Source: Symploca sp. SIO1C2
GTDB lineage: Bacteria > Cyanobacteriota > Cyanobacteriia > Cyanobacteriales > Coleofasciculaceae
Length of the DNA stretch: 64,000 nucleotides
NCBI GenBank assembly: GCA_010672925.1
Contig: JAAHFP010000001.1
Coordinates: 124,001 to 188,000, forward strand
Direction: 5' to 3'
Below the pieces are notes generated by a model that saw only the letters and a list, made by a program, of their open reading frames with translations, was not told the DNA's origin and searched no databases. The translations under genes and the position numbers were made by a program. This document shows positions 27,106 to 37,294 of the stretch, piece after piece; the first letter of the stretch is position 1, and each line of letters starts with the position of its first letter.

Positions 27106-30100
27106 ATGACAGTAAATTGGTTAAATTTCCTTGTAAAAAAATTTGATGTAGGGGCATTTGCGCAGCATGGTGCTTTAGCAGCAAAGCATTTGGGCGATAA
27201 TGTATCTATTAAACCCAAGGTATACAATCCAAATGCTTTGCCCTTCGATAGCTTGAGAACTCTGGGAAAATTATCTCTCTTTATTCCCCTAGCCTTAAGT
27301 GAAATAACTCTGAGCCCTACCAATGCTTTAGCTCAAATTATTCCCGATAACAGTCTGGGTAACGAAAATTCCGTAGTAACGCCTATCAATCCACTGGTTG
27401 AACGAATTGATGGGGGAGCAACTCGAAATACTAACCTCTTCCACAGTTTTCAGGAATTTAGTATTCTCGAAGGGCGAGGAGCTTATTTTGCTAATCCTGC
27501 TGGCATTAGGGCGATTTTCAGCCGGGTAACGGGAGCTAACCCTTCTCATTTGTTGGGCACTTTGGGGGTTTTGGGTGAAGCTAATCTGTTTTTGATTAAT
27601 CCCAATGGTATTTTGTTTGGCCCTAATGCTCAACTGGATATGCGGGGTTCTTTTGTTGGTAGTACCGCTAGTGGTTTTATCTTCCCCGATGGGCAACAGT
27701 TTAGTGCCACTACTCCTAATGCACCACCACTGTTAACAGTTAATGTCTCACCACCGGTGGGTTTGTATTTTGAAGGAGAAGAACCGGGTGCAGTGGTGAA
27801 TAGCGGTGATTTGGCAGTGGAACCTGGGGAAAATATCACCTTGGTGGGAGGTACGGTAGTTAGTACAGGAAAACTATCGGCTTCTGGGGGTGAGGTATCT
27901 CTGTTGGCAGTGCCGGAAGTAATGGCGGATGGGGCTAAGCCTCTGGTGGAAGTGACGGAGACAGGAGAGTTATTGAACATGTCTGCAATTTCTCACTCCC
28001 AATCCTCGTTATCTGATCCTCGGACATTATCGGAATTAGTAACAGGTGCGGGAAATATTGCCGAGTTGACGGTTACTGATAATGGGGAAGTGCAGTTAAC
28101 GGCAACTGATACTAGCATACCAACGGATGCAGGGACAGCGATCGCTTCTGGTAATATCGATGTTTCTGGAGATACTGCTGGTAAGGTACAAGTATTGGGG
28201 GAGAAAGTCGGATTATTTGCTGCTGAGATTAATGCTTCCGGTACTAATGGTGGTGGTACGGTATTAATTGGTGGAGATTATCAAGGTTCTGGTTCAATAC
28301 TAAATGCTGAGCGCACATTTATTAGTAGGGATTCGGAGATTAATGTCGATGCGCTATTAAATGGAGATGGGGGTCTAGCGATCGCTTGGGCAGATGGAAC
28401 TACTGGGTTTTATGGTAGGATTAGCGCCCGTGGGGGTAGTAATAGTGGCGATGGTGGGTTTGTTGAAGTTTCCGGTAAGGAGAATTTAATTTTTCGAGGT
28501 GAGGTTGATACTACTGCTCCTCAAGGGAATTTCGGTACATTGCTTCTTGATCCAGAAAATATCAGGATTGTCGATGCTGCGGGACCTGATGATGGTGAAC
28601 TTGCGGATGGTGAAATTCTCACTACTGATAGCCCTGGTGATACATTCACGATTTCTAAAGGGACGCTGGAAGCTATAACTGGTGATGTTTCATTGGAAGC
28701 AAGTAATGATATTGTTATTGCTGATGGTGTATCGTTAGACTTTGATAACGGTGACGGTGCGATCGCTTTTATTGCCGATGCTGGGGATATGGATGGTGTT
28801 GGTGATTTTGTGATGGATCCAGAAGAAAACATCAACACCAATGGGCGAGATATAAGTATTAAGGGAGCGAGTATAACAACTGGAATTATCGACACTAATG
28901 GTGGAAATATTAGCCTTACTAGCACGATTGGCGACATCATCACAGACGATGTTGAATCAACTGACATATTCGGAGGTGGTGATATTACCCTTGTTGCCGA
29001 AAGCAATATCAATACCAGGCAGTTGGATGCTAGTAGTAATGGTTTAGGCGATGGTGGTGAGATTAGGTTAAAGGCGAAAGGGGGCGACATCCACGTAAGT
29101 AACTCCATTGAATCTGACAGTTTCTTTGGCAATGGTGGTTTGATTAACCTAGAGGCTAACGGCGATATCCACATCAGTAAACAATTTGAATCTGGCAGTT
29201 TCTTTGGCGATGCTGGCAATATCAGTCTGAAGGCTGAGGGCGATATCACTACACTAGAGAATATTGAATCTGGCAGTTTCTTTGGTGATGGCGGCAATAT
29301 AACTTTCTATAGTAACGGCAATATCGCTACAGTAGGAGATATAAGATCTACTAGTAATGACGGCAATGGTGGTGAGATTACGCTTACTAGTCACAATGGT
29401 AAAATTGACACCACCGCAGGTAATTTAATTTCTGCCTCTGATGGTGGTAATGCCGGAGACATTAATCTTACTGCCGAGGGTAATATTATTACGGGAAATA
29501 CCATTGCAGCTAGCCAAGATGGTAATGGTGGCAATATTGAGTTCAATAGCAATAGTGGTGCGATTGATACAACCACAGGTAACTTAATCTCTGCGTCTAA
29601 TGGCGGTAGTGCAGGAAAAATTAATCTTGCTGCCGAAAGTAATATTATTACGGGAAATACCATTGCAGCTAGCCAAGATGGTAATGGTGGCAATATTGAG
29701 TTCAACAGTAATAGTGGTAGTATCAATACCACCGCAGGTAATTTAATTTCTTCCTCTGATAGCGGTAATGCAGGAGAAATTGAACTTACCGGCAACGGTA
29801 ATATCACGACAGGAAATATTCAGGCTGTTAGTATTGATGGCGATGGCGGCGCGATCTCTCTTACTAGCAATCAAGGTAAAATTGATACAACTCCAGGCAC
29901 TCTAACTTCTGCTACTGATAGTGGTGATGCAGGAGATATTGAGCTTACTGCTAATAGCGATATTACTACAGGAGATATTCAGGCTGTTAGCGTTAGTGGC
30001 GATGGTGGCGCAATCACTTTTTTGAGTACTCAAGGTACAATCGATACAACTCCAGGTACTCTAACTTCTGCTTCCGATAGTGGTGATGCCGAAGAAATTA

Positions 30101-33100
30101 AACTTATTGCCAACAGCGATATCACAACAGGAGATATTCAAGCTGTTAGTGTTAGTGGTGATGGTGGCGTGATCGCTCTTTTTAGCAATCAAGGTAAAAT
30201 TGATACAACCCCAGGAACTTTAACTTCTGCTTCTGATAGTGGTGATGCAGGAGAAGTTGATATTATCGCCAATAGCGATATCACGACAGGAGATATTCAG
30301 GCTATTAGTATTGATGGCGATGGTGGTGCGATCGCGCTCAACAGTAATCAAGGTAAAATTGATACAACCCCAGGAACTTTAACCTCTGCTTCTGATGAGG
30401 GTAATGCCGGAGAAATTAATCTTACTGCTAATAGCGATATCACGACAGGAGATATTCAGGCTATTAGTATTGATGGTGATGGTGGCGCGATCGCTCTTTT
30501 GAGCAATCAAGGTAAAATTGATACAACCCCAGGAACTTTAACTTCTGCTTCTGATAGTGGTGATGCAGGAGAAATTAAGCTTACTGCTAATAGCGATATC
30601 ACAACAGGAGATATTCAGGCTGTTAGTGTTAGTGGTGATGGTGGCGTGATCGCTCTGACTAGTAATCAAAGTACAATCGATACAACTCCAGGTACTTTAA
30701 CTTCAGCCTCCGATAGCGGTGATGCCGGAGAAATTGAGCTTATTGCCAATCGCGATATCACAACAGGAGATATTCAGGCTGTTAGTGTTAGTGGTGATGG
30801 TGGTGCGATCGCTCTTACTACCACTCAAGGTACAATCGATACAACTGCAGGTACTTTAACCTCTGCCTCCGATGAGGGTAATGCCGGAGAAATTGAGCTT
30901 ATTGCTAATCGCGATATCACAACAGGAGATATTCAGGCTGTTAGTATTGATGGCGATGGTGGCGCGATCGCTCTTACTAGTAATCAAGGTACAATTGATA
31001 CAACCCCAGGTACTTTAACCTCTGCCTCTGATGCTGGTAATGCAGGAGAAATTGAACTTACCGCCAACGGCGATATCACTACGGGAGAGATTCAGGCTGT
31101 CAGTAATCTTGGTGATGGCGGCGCGATCGCTCTTACTAGCAATCAAGGTAAAATCAATACAACTTCAGGAACTTTAACTTCTGCCTCTGATGAGGGTAAT
31201 GCCGGAGACATTGAGCTTACTGCAAATAGCGATATCAGAACAGGAGATATTCAGGCTGTTAGTATTAATCGTGATGGCGGTGCAATCGCGCTCAACAGTA
31301 ATCAAGGTACAATCGATACAACTCCAGGAACTTTAACTTCTGCTTCTGATGAGGGTAATGCCGGAGACATTGAGCTTACTGCTAATAGCGATATCAGAAC
31401 AGGAGATATTCAAGCTATTAGTATTGATGGCAATGGTGGCGCGATCGCGCTCAACAGTAATCAAGGTACAATTGATACAACTCCAGGTAGTTTAACTTCT
31501 GCGGCTAAGGTTGGTGATGCAGGAGAAGTAAATCTTACTGCTAACAGCGATATCACGACAGGAGATATTCAAGCTATTAGTATTGATGGCGATGGTGGTG
31601 CGATCGCTCTAACTAGCACTCAAGGTAAAATTAATACCATCGCAGGCACTGTACTTTCTACTTCCGACGCTGGCGATGCTGGAAAGATTGATATTATTGC
31701 CAATCGCGATATCACTGTAGGAAATATTCAATCCTTTAGTAACAGCGGCGATAGTGGTGAGATTACTCTCAGGAGTAACAATGGTGCCATTGAGATGAAA
31801 GGAGGGATTATCAACTCTGTCTCTGCATCTGGAAATGGCGGTAATATTGCCTTCACCGCCAATGGTGATCTAGTCCTCACAGGCATTATTAACACCAGTG
31901 GGAAGTTAACAGGAGGTGATATTACCCTAGAAAGTACTAATGGTGGTATTAACGCTGAAGAATTGCTCCTCACCTCCGGCAGGTTATCTTCATCTCGTAC
32001 CAGACGCATTAACAATAATGTTTTCCAACTGTTGCCCGATATATTTACCGGTAGAACAGCTTATGGTGGAGATATCTCACTTTTTGCTAGGGATGATATC
32101 AACATTACTACGAGTGCGATTAATGCTTCTGTATCCCGAAGTTCTGTAGCGACAGGAGGTGGTATTGGAGGTGATATCAGCTTTACCAGTAGTGAGGGAG
32201 CTATCTCTTTGGAAAATAGCTATATTCGCACTGACAACCGCAGTAATAACCCTTTAGATAAGGGAGCGGATCTTAATTTCAGTGCTAGGTCACTTTCCTT
32301 AACCAATAGTAGTGCAATTACCTCTAATCCAGTTAATGCCCAGGGCTCGAATATTAATATAAATGCAACAGAATTTGTTGAGCTCAGTCAACGTAGCGGT
32401 ATAGGCACTCAGGCTCGAGGTTCTCAATCGACTAATCTGACTGTTAATACCCAAGAGTTGAGGATTCGAGATGGTTCACTCTTATTTATTGGCAGAAATG
32501 GTGAATCTCCTACTCCAAGCAGAAGTCTTTTAAGTGTCAATGCTGACTTGATAGACATTAGTGGCACTGCAGCAGATGGCTTAATTCCTAGTGCTTTGGC
32601 TAGTATCAGCTCAAGGGGAAACAATGCGGGAGATGTCCGAATTAATACTAATCAACTGATTCTCCGAGATGGTGGTTCAATATTAGGTGTTACTCTTAAC
32701 GAAGGACAGGATGCGCCAGGAGAAGGGGCTAATGTATTTATTAAAGCTGAATCTGTGCTAGTAACTGGCACTTCAGAGAATCAGTTATTTGGTAGTAGTA
32801 TATCCGTTGATACCTTAGCTAATGGCAAAGCAGGCAACTTGACGATTGAGGCAAACCAACTATCGGTTCAAGATGGAGGAGTTGTATCTGCTTCTACTTT
32901 TGGTACTGGTAATGCTGGGAATATTACCATTAACGCTGGGGAAGTATTAGTCTCAGGAGCTTCCTTAGATAACCAGATCAAAAGTGGTATCTATGCTCAA
33001 TCTTATGATGAGGGAGAGGCTGGTAGCATAAAGATTGTTACTGGGGATTTGATTGTTCAAGATGGAGCAAGGATTACTGTCAATAGCGAACCCACATCAG

Positions 33101-33840
33101 AGGATTCTGGTAACCTAATCAATAAAACCAATGCCTGGATTAATACTCTCAGGGATGTTCCTGAAGCAGATATTCCTCCGGATTTTGCTGTGGCTAGGGG
33201 TTCTGGTACTAATGATGCCGGTGATATCACTATCGACGCTAACAACATTTTCTTAAACAACCAGGGACAAATTACCGGTGTTACCTCCTCCGGAGAAGGT
33301 GGCAATATCAACATCGATGTTTGGGATTTAATCCTGATGCGTCATAACAGTTTTATCTCTACCACTGCTGGTACTGCTCCTGGTGGGGGAAATGGGGGCA
33401 ATATTACGATTAATGCTCCCTTTATTGTAGCAGTGACCCATGAAAATAGCGATATCACTGCTAATGCATTTACCGGCAATGGAGGCAGGATCACCATTTT
33501 CAGCCAAGCCATTTTTGGACTCAAATTTCGCCCCAATCCAACTGCCTTCAGCGATATTACTGTTAGTTCTCAATTCGGACTTGATGGTACTGTAGAACTG
33601 AATACCCTAGGTATTGATCCTAGTCGGGGATTAATCAATATATCAGAGAAAGAGCTCGAAACCGAATTCAATGATATTTGCGAAGCAGATGAGGGAAAGC
33701 CAAAAGTAGAATTATATGATATTGGACGAGCCGGTATTGCCCCAACACCCCATGATCCATTTGAGCCTGATTTTGTTGAATCAGAGTCTCCGGCATCGGC
33801 TATTGGTGCTATGCGCCCAGTAGCTTATCGATGTTCTTAG
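27106..33840 (+). CDS. TpsA exoprotein with filamentous-haemagglutinin N-terminal domain and 53-aa repeats
   Basis: 2244 aa from the ATG at 27106, with GGAG 11 nt upstream; an in-frame TTG at 27058 is less likely. The signal sequence is long and ends near PTNALA, with mature QIIPDNSLGNENSVV from about residue 77. The TPS secretion domain follows (NLFHSFQEFSILEGRGAYFA; LFLINPNGILFGPNAQLDMR). Residues about 781-1575 are fifteen 53-aa repeats of the pattern GDAGEI.LTANSDITTGDIQ with IDTTPGTLTSAS. They are predicted to form right-handed beta-helix coils on the surface. The C terminus (NDICEADEGKPKVELYDIGR, then GIAPTPHDPFEP) is typical of cyanobacterial TpsA-like proteins. It is exported by the TpsB homologue at 22310-24493. 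A role in adhesion or sheath/cell contact is inferred. Confidence 0.9.
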   Translation: MTVNWLNFLVKKFDVGAFAQHGALAAKHLGDNVSIKPKVYNPNALPFDSLRTLGKLSLFIPLALSEITLSPTNALAQIIPDNSLGNENSVVTPINPLVERIDGGATRNTNLFHSFQEFSILEGRGAYFANPAGIRAIFSRVTGANPSHLLGTLGVLGEANLFLINPNGILFGPNAQLDMRGSFVGSTASGFIFPDGQQFSATTPNAPPLLTVNVSPPVGLYFEGEEPGAVVNSGDLAVEPGENITLVGGTVVSTGKLSASGGEVSLLAVPEVMADGAKPLVEVTETGELLNMSAISHSQSSLSDPRTLSELVTGAGNIAELTVTDNGEVQLTATDTSIPTDAGTAIASGNIDVSGDTAGKVQVLGEKVGLFAAEINASGTNGGGTVLIGGDYQGSGSILNAERTFISRDSEINVDALLNGDGGLAIAWADGTTGFYGRISARGGSNSGDGGFVEVSGKENLIFRGEVDTTAPQGNFGTLLLDPENIRIVDAAGPDDGELADGEILTTDSPGDTFTISKGTLEAITGDVSLEASNDIVIADGVSLDFDNGDGAIAFIADAGDMDGVGDFVMDPEENINTNGRDISIKGASITTGIIDTNGGNISLTSTIGDIITDDVESTDIFGGGDITLVAESNINTRQLDASSNGLGDGGEIRLKAKGGDIHVSNSIESDSFFGNGGLINLEANGDIHISKQFESGSFFGDAGNISLKAEGDITTLENIESGSFFGDGGNITFYSNGNIATVGDIRSTSNDGNGGEITLTSHNGKIDTTAGNLISASDGGNAGDINLTAEGNIITGNTIAASQDGNGGNIEFNSNSGAIDTTTGNLISASNGGSAGKINLAAESNIITGNTIAASQDGNGGNIEFNSNSGSINTTAGNLISSSDSGNAGEIELTGNGNITTGNIQAVSIDGDGGAISLTSNQGKIDTTPGTLTSATDSGDAGDIELTANSDITTGDIQAVSVSGDGGAITFLSTQGTIDTTPGTLTSASDSGDAEEIKLIANSDITTGDIQAVSVSGDGGVIALFSNQGKIDTTPGTLTSASDSGDAGEVDIIANSDITTGDIQAISIDGDGGAIALNSNQGKIDTTPGTLTSASDEGNAGEINLTANSDITTGDIQAISIDGDGGAIALLSNQGKIDTTPGTLTSASDSGDAGEIKLTANSDITTGDIQAVSVSGDGGVIALTSNQSTIDTTPGTLTSASDSGDAGEIELIANRDITTGDIQAVSVSGDGGAIALTTTQGTIDTTAGTLTSASDEGNAGEIELIANRDITTGDIQAVSIDGDGGAIALTSNQGTIDTTPGTLTSASDAGNAGEIELTANGDITTGEIQAVSNLGDGGAIALTSNQGKINTTSGTLTSASDEGNAGDIELTANSDIRTGDIQAVSINRDGGAIALNSNQGTIDTTPGTLTSASDEGNAGDIELTANSDIRTGDIQAISIDGNGGAIALNSNQGTIDTTPGSLTSAAKVGDAGEVNLTANSDITTGDIQAISIDGDGGAIALTSTQGKINTIAGTVLSTSDAGDAGKIDIIANRDITVGNIQSFSNSGDSGEITLRSNNGAIEMKGGIINSVSASGNGGNIAFTANGDLVLTGIINTSGKLTGGDITLESTNGGINAEELLLTSGRLSSSRTRRINNNVFQLLPDIFTGRTAYGGDISLFARDDINITTSAINASVSRSSVATGGGIGGDISFTSSEGAISLENSYIRTDNRSNNPLDKGADLNFSARSLSLTNSSAITSNPVNAQGSNININATEFVELSQRSGIGTQARGSQSTNLTVNTQELRIRDGSLLFIGRNGESPTPSRSLLSVNADLIDISGTAADGLIPSALASISSRGNNAGDVRINTNQLILRDGGSILGVTLNEGQDAPGEGANVFIKAESVLVTGTSENQLFGSSISVDTLANGKAGNLTIEANQLSVQDGGVVSASTFGTGNAGNITINAGEVLVSGASLDNQIKSGIYAQSYDEGEAGSIKIVTGDLIVQDGARITVNSEPTSEDSGNLINKTNAWINTLRDVPEADIPPDFAVARGSGTNDAGDITIDANNIFLNNQGQITGVTSSGEGGNINIDVWDLILMRHNSFISTTAGTAPGGGNGGNITINAPFIVAVTHENSDITANAFTGNGGRITIFSQAIFGLKFRPNPTAFSDITVSSQFGLDGTVELNTLGIDPSRGLINISEKELETEFNDICEADEGKPKVELYDIGRAGIAPTPHDPFEPDFVESESPASAIGAMRPVAYRCS
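29446..31830. repeat. Fifteen tandem 159-bp coding repeats within tpsA
   Basis: Units start at the Gly codon of GNAG/GDAG and recur every 159 bp without a single insertion or deletion over 2385 bp. Units 3-14 are most alike and share ITTGDIQA and DTTPGTLTSAS; many carry the HIP1 octamer GCGATCGC in the segment encoding GGAIAL. Such an array can shrink or grow by recombination without leaving the frame. Confidence 0.92.
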
Positions 33841-34402
33841 AAGGTCGAAGGTCGAAGGTCGAAGGTCGAATTGGGGATAAAATTTGGCGGGTTTGTAGGG
33901 GCGGGTTTAGGGACAATTCATCGCCATTTGACCCGAATATTTCAATCAAAACCCGCCCCAGCACCTTTCCCCAAAGTCGATATGTCAAAACAATTCAAAA
34001 TTCAAAATTCAAAATTCAAAATGTCAGGGTATATATTATCGACAGGGAGGATTTTGTACCAAAGTTATCGTTGATGTCCCTATCATATCCCTTGGGCGGG
34101 TTTTGTACCAAAGTTATCTTTTATGTCCCTATCATATCCCTTGGGCGGGTTTTGTACCAAAGTTATCTTTTATGTCCTTATCATATCCCTTGGGCGGGTT
34201 TTGTACCAAGGTTATCTTTTATGTCCTTATCATATCCCTAAACCCGCCCCTACTACCTACGTTATCGACAGGGCGGGTTTTGTACCAAGGTTATTTTTTA
34301 TGTCCCTATCATATCCCTAAACCCGCCCCTACAAAATTTACGCAATTTTATTCCCAATTCCCAATTCCCAATTCCCAATTCCCAATTCCCAATTCTCCAT
34401 TC
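33841..34402. repeat. Repeat cluster after tpsA: hairpin repeat, 49-bp tandem repeats and heptamers
   Basis: GGTCGAA heptamers (33841-33870) touch the tpsA stop. Then comes one GGGCGGGTTT...AAACCCGCCC hairpin unit ending CCCAAAGTCGATATGT (33899-33983), in direct orientation to the pre-tpsA copies. Next are ATTCAAA heptamers. About four 49-bp units follow, GGGCGGGTTTTGTACCAAAG...ATCATATCCCTT, with GGGCGGG at 34094, 34143 and 34192; a further copy spans 34271-34327. The last units close as palindromes with AAACCCGCCCC. CCAATTC heptamers fill 34350-34395. Confidence 0.85.
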
Positions 34403-36394
34403 TCAATTTTCCTTAATCAGCTCTCGTAAAGCTTCCACTTCTTCCGGTTCTCCTATCACTAGTAATTTATCTCCTGAGTTTAGAATAGTATCAGCTTTGG
34501 GGTAATACAATCTCTTATCTCCTTGTTGAATTGCCATCACATTAACTCCGGTAAGATTGCGGATATTAGCGGCAGCTAAAGTAACTTCATCTAAAGGAGA
34601 AGCATCAGGGACAGTTACCCACTCACTATGCATTTCCCTAGCAGTATCACTGAGTTCTGGTGGCATAAAACTGATGACTCTTTCTGGAAGAATGCTCTGG
34701 TAGCGTTCAGAGTGAATCTTATTAATAACTGACTGGATTACCCATTGCTTTTCTCCGAGAGTTGCGAGTACATGAGAGCCTATCTCCAGGGCTGCCTCAA
34801 ATTCCGGTTGTACTACCTCTTGGGCTCCGAGTTGGGTAAGTACATCAATTTCACTATTAGTATGGGAGCGAGCAACTACATCTAATTCTGGGGCTAATTT
34901 AAGAGCCCGTTTGAGCAATAGTCGGGTACTAGTAGGATCGGGTAAGGCAATAGCTAAAGCTTTGGCTTTTTCCAGATAGGCTTTCTCTAATACCAACTCT
35001 GAATCCGCATCCCCGAAAATATAGGGAATTTTCTCTAACTGTAACTGCTTGATCCCGGCTTCACTATTCTCAATGACTAATACTGGATATCCCTGATTGC
35101 GTAGAATATTGACGATAACTCGCCCCACTCTTCCGTAACCGGCTACTACTACATGATTGCGAATTGTTTCCGGAATGGATAGGGCTTTAGTATCCCGAAA
35201 CTGACGTAGGTAGCTTGCCAGGAATGGTAGATTGGCGAGTTTCTCTGCCAGACGGGGAGAAAATCTCAGGGCGACAGGGGTTAACACTAAAGTAATTGCC
35301 GTAGTCCCCAACAACAGCAGGTATTCTTCCTCCTTAAGAAATCCCATTTCCAAGCCAACCAGGGCTAAGACAAAAGAAAATTCCCCAATCTGATTGAGTC
35401 CTAAACTGGTAATAACTGCTGTTTTAAATGAATAGCCAAATTTAAGTACAATTGGCAGGATTATGGCGGCTTTCCCCAGCATCACCACCATCACCAGACC
35501 TAAAATTAAACCAAAGTTCTGGAGCAGTACTCCTGGATCGATCAACATCCCAATCGAAGCAAAAAAGAGACTGGCAAAAGTATCTCGTAGGGGTAAAATT
35601 TTGGCTAAAGCTTGATCAGCATAATCAATTTCAGCAATCATCAACCCAGCAACAAAGGCTCCCATCTCAATCGACAAGCCCAACTGAGCCGTAATTAAAG
35701 CTACCCCTAAACACAAAGCAATTACACTCAGCAGAAAGAGTTCACTATTTTCCGTGGCAGCTATATGTTTAATTGCAGGAGGAACTAACCATTTACCCGC
35801 AGCAAAAGCCGCACTCAAAAAGAGTAATGCTTTCAGCACCGCAGCAAATAAAGCTGAACCAATATTTTCCGGTTGATTAAGAGCAGGCAACATTGCTAAC
35901 ATCAGACCTAAAGCCAAGTCTTGAGCAATCAAAATTGCCAACATTACTTGACCGTGCAGAGTATTGACTTCCCCTCTTTCAGTTAGGGTTTTGAGCACTA
36001 CCGCAGTGGAAGATAGGGAAAGAATCGCTCCCATAAATATGCCCTGAGTTGGTTTTTCCCCCATCAGAGTAGCCAACAGCGCCACGAGAGCGATCGTCAG
36101 ACCGATTTGTAGTAAACTGCCTTTCATGGCAATATCTTTGACTCGTTTGAGTTCGGCCAGGGAAAACTCCACACCAAGGGCAAATAAGAGAAAAGCAACG
36201 CCAATTTCTGCTAAAGCCTTAATCTGTTCTTGTTCCCTCAACAGTTCTAATCCAAAGGGGCCAACGATTAAACCACTAGCTAGATAGCCCAACAGCACAG
36301 GTTGGCGCAATCGATTAGCTAGATACCCTCCCAGAGCAGAAGCTCCCAGAACTGTGGTCAGATCCAAGATAAAATTGTGTGGTGCTGCCGCCAT
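34403..36394 (-). CDS. Cation:proton antiporter, CPA2/KefB type with TrkA-N and TrkA-C domains
   Basis: 663 aa. The N-terminal 390 residues contain about 12 transmembrane helices of the Na+/H+ exchanger fold (NRLRQPVLLGYLASGLIVGP; GVAFLLFALGVEFSLAELKR; LSSTAVVLKTLTERGEVNT; GLNQIGEFSFVLALVGLEMG). A cytosolic TrkA-N domain follows (NHVVVAGYGRVGRVIVNILR, residues about 413-530, GYGRVG nucleotide-binding turn), then a TrkA-C domain from about 575 (GVNVMAIQQGDKRLYYPKAD). It probably exchanges K+ or Na+ for protons with nucleotide gating. Ion preference cannot be read from the sequence. ATG at 36394; monocistronic. Confidence 0.88.
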   Translation of the reverse strand: MAAAPHNFILDLTTVLGASALGGYLANRLRQPVLLGYLASGLIVGPFGLELLREQEQIKALAEIGVAFLLFALGVEFSLAELKRVKDIAMKGSLLQIGLTIALVALLATLMGEKPTQGIFMGAILSLSSTAVVLKTLTERGEVNTLHGQVMLAILIAQDLALGLMLAMLPALNQPENIGSALFAAVLKALLFLSAAFAAGKWLVPPAIKHIAATENSELFLLSVIALCLGVALITAQLGLSIEMGAFVAGLMIAEIDYADQALAKILPLRDTFASLFFASIGMLIDPGVLLQNFGLILGLVMVVMLGKAAIILPIVLKFGYSFKTAVITSLGLNQIGEFSFVLALVGLEMGFLKEEEYLLLLGTTAITLVLTPVALRFSPRLAEKLANLPFLASYLRQFRDTKALSIPETIRNHVVVAGYGRVGRVIVNILRNQGYPVLVIENSEAGIKQLQLEKIPYIFGDADSELVLEKAYLEKAKALAIALPDPTSTRLLLKRALKLAPELDVVARSHTNSEIDVLTQLGAQEVVQPEFEAALEIGSHVLATLGEKQWVIQSVINKIHSERYQSILPERVISFMPPELSDTAREMHSEWVTVPDASPLDEVTLAAANIRNLTGVNVMAIQQGDKRLYYPKADTILNSGDKLLVIGEPEEVEALRELIKEN

Positions 36395-36694
36395 ATTGTT
36401 TTGCCGTTGTTAGCTGAGTTGATTAGAGAACCGGTTCAGTATTATCTTGACCTATTACTTGTTACTCTTAAGAAACAATTTTAGATTTTAGATTTTAGAT
36501 TTTAGATTGAATAAATATTTGCTCAAGTCTGTCAAGAAACTAGGGAATAGGGAATAGGCAACAGGGAATAGGGAAGAAGCTACTTTCATCACCTGGTAGT
36601 GAAAAAATTTTTCATGGGGACTGCCTCCTGCCTCCTGCCTCCTACCACCTACCACCTGCCACCTACCACCTGCCACCTACCACCTAAACAAGCC
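36395..36694. repeat. Heptamer arrays between antiporter gene and miaE
   Basis: ATTTTAG heptamers at 36481-36508, GGGAATA units at 36544-36572, a GTAGTGAAAAAATTTTTCATGG... block shared with 18510-18550, and CCTCCTG/CCACCTA/CCACCTG heptamers at 36620-36684. Presumably the antiporter promoter lies near 36400-36470. No coding signal. Confidence 0.75.
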
Positions 36695-37294
36695 TTAGCT
36701 ATGAATTCTAGGTTCTGGATGAAGGGTGCGAAGGATCTCGCTTTCTCGAATTGCTAGCTCTTCCAATCGCTCATTAACCACATCTCGGTCAAAATAGGTA
36801 TCAGCTAGTAGCCAATAAACCCCATAGTGACGAGCTTCAGAAGCCATCAAGCTACCATAGAATTTAGCTAACTCTTGATCTCGGCAGTGAGTAGCTAGTA
36901 ATCCTAAACGTTCATGAGAGCGAGCCTCAATTAGACCACAAATAAGTAACGAGTCCAACAGCCGATCCGGTTCATTGCGCCGTACTTCCGCTTTCAAACA
37001 GGCTCCGTAGGGAGGTGACGAGAGGGGAGCAAGGGGAATACCACGACGTTCAAGCCACTGGTTGACTAACTCAAAATGCTCTAGTTCCTCCTTAGCAATC
37101 GCTGTCAGCTGACGCACCAACTTACTGTTGGATGGGTAGCGAAACATTAAATTCATCGCTACTCCCGCTGCTTTCCGCTCACAATGGGAATGGTCCAGTA
37201 AAATTACATCTTGGTGAGCAAGAGCTTGCTCGACCCAAGCCCAGCTAGTGGGACTTTTGAGGCTGTTAATCAAAGTAATGGTAGAATTAGACAC
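36695..37294 (-). CDS. miaE: tRNA-(ms2io6A37) hydroxylase-type diiron protein
   Basis: 199 aa from GTG at 37294 (reading VSNSTITLINSLKSPTSWAW), chosen because family members begin a few residues before the FLKxPTxxxW segment; longer in-frame starts exist up to 37396 but add an unconserved basic stretch. Diiron ligands are visible: HCERKAAG (His/Glu), then AIAKEELEHFE, then IEARSHERL and SEARHYG, the ferritin-like ExxH pairs of MiaE. MiaE hydroxylates the isopentenyl group of ms2i6A at tRNA position 37 using O2. The start codon is uncertain. Confidence 0.82.
   Translation of the reverse strand: MSNSTITLINSLKSPTSWAWVEQALAHQDVILLDHSHCERKAAGVAMNLMFRYPSNSKLVRQLTAIAKEELEHFELVNQWLERRGIPLAPLSSPPYGACLKAEVRRNEPDRLLDSLLICGLIEARSHERLGLLATHCRDQELAKFYGSLMASEARHYGVYWLLADTYFDRDVVNERLEELAIRESEILRTLHPEPRIHS

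Noticed and set aside
28521..29807. Long Pro/Ser/Leu minus-strand frames within tpsA
   Set aside because: They are shadows of the glycine- and asparagine-rich repeats of tpsA.
34103..34429. Plus-strand frames repeating CPYHIPWAGFVPKLSFMSLS
   Set aside because: They are translations of the 49-bp hairpin repeats; all three frames are open for similar reasons and none has a start signal.
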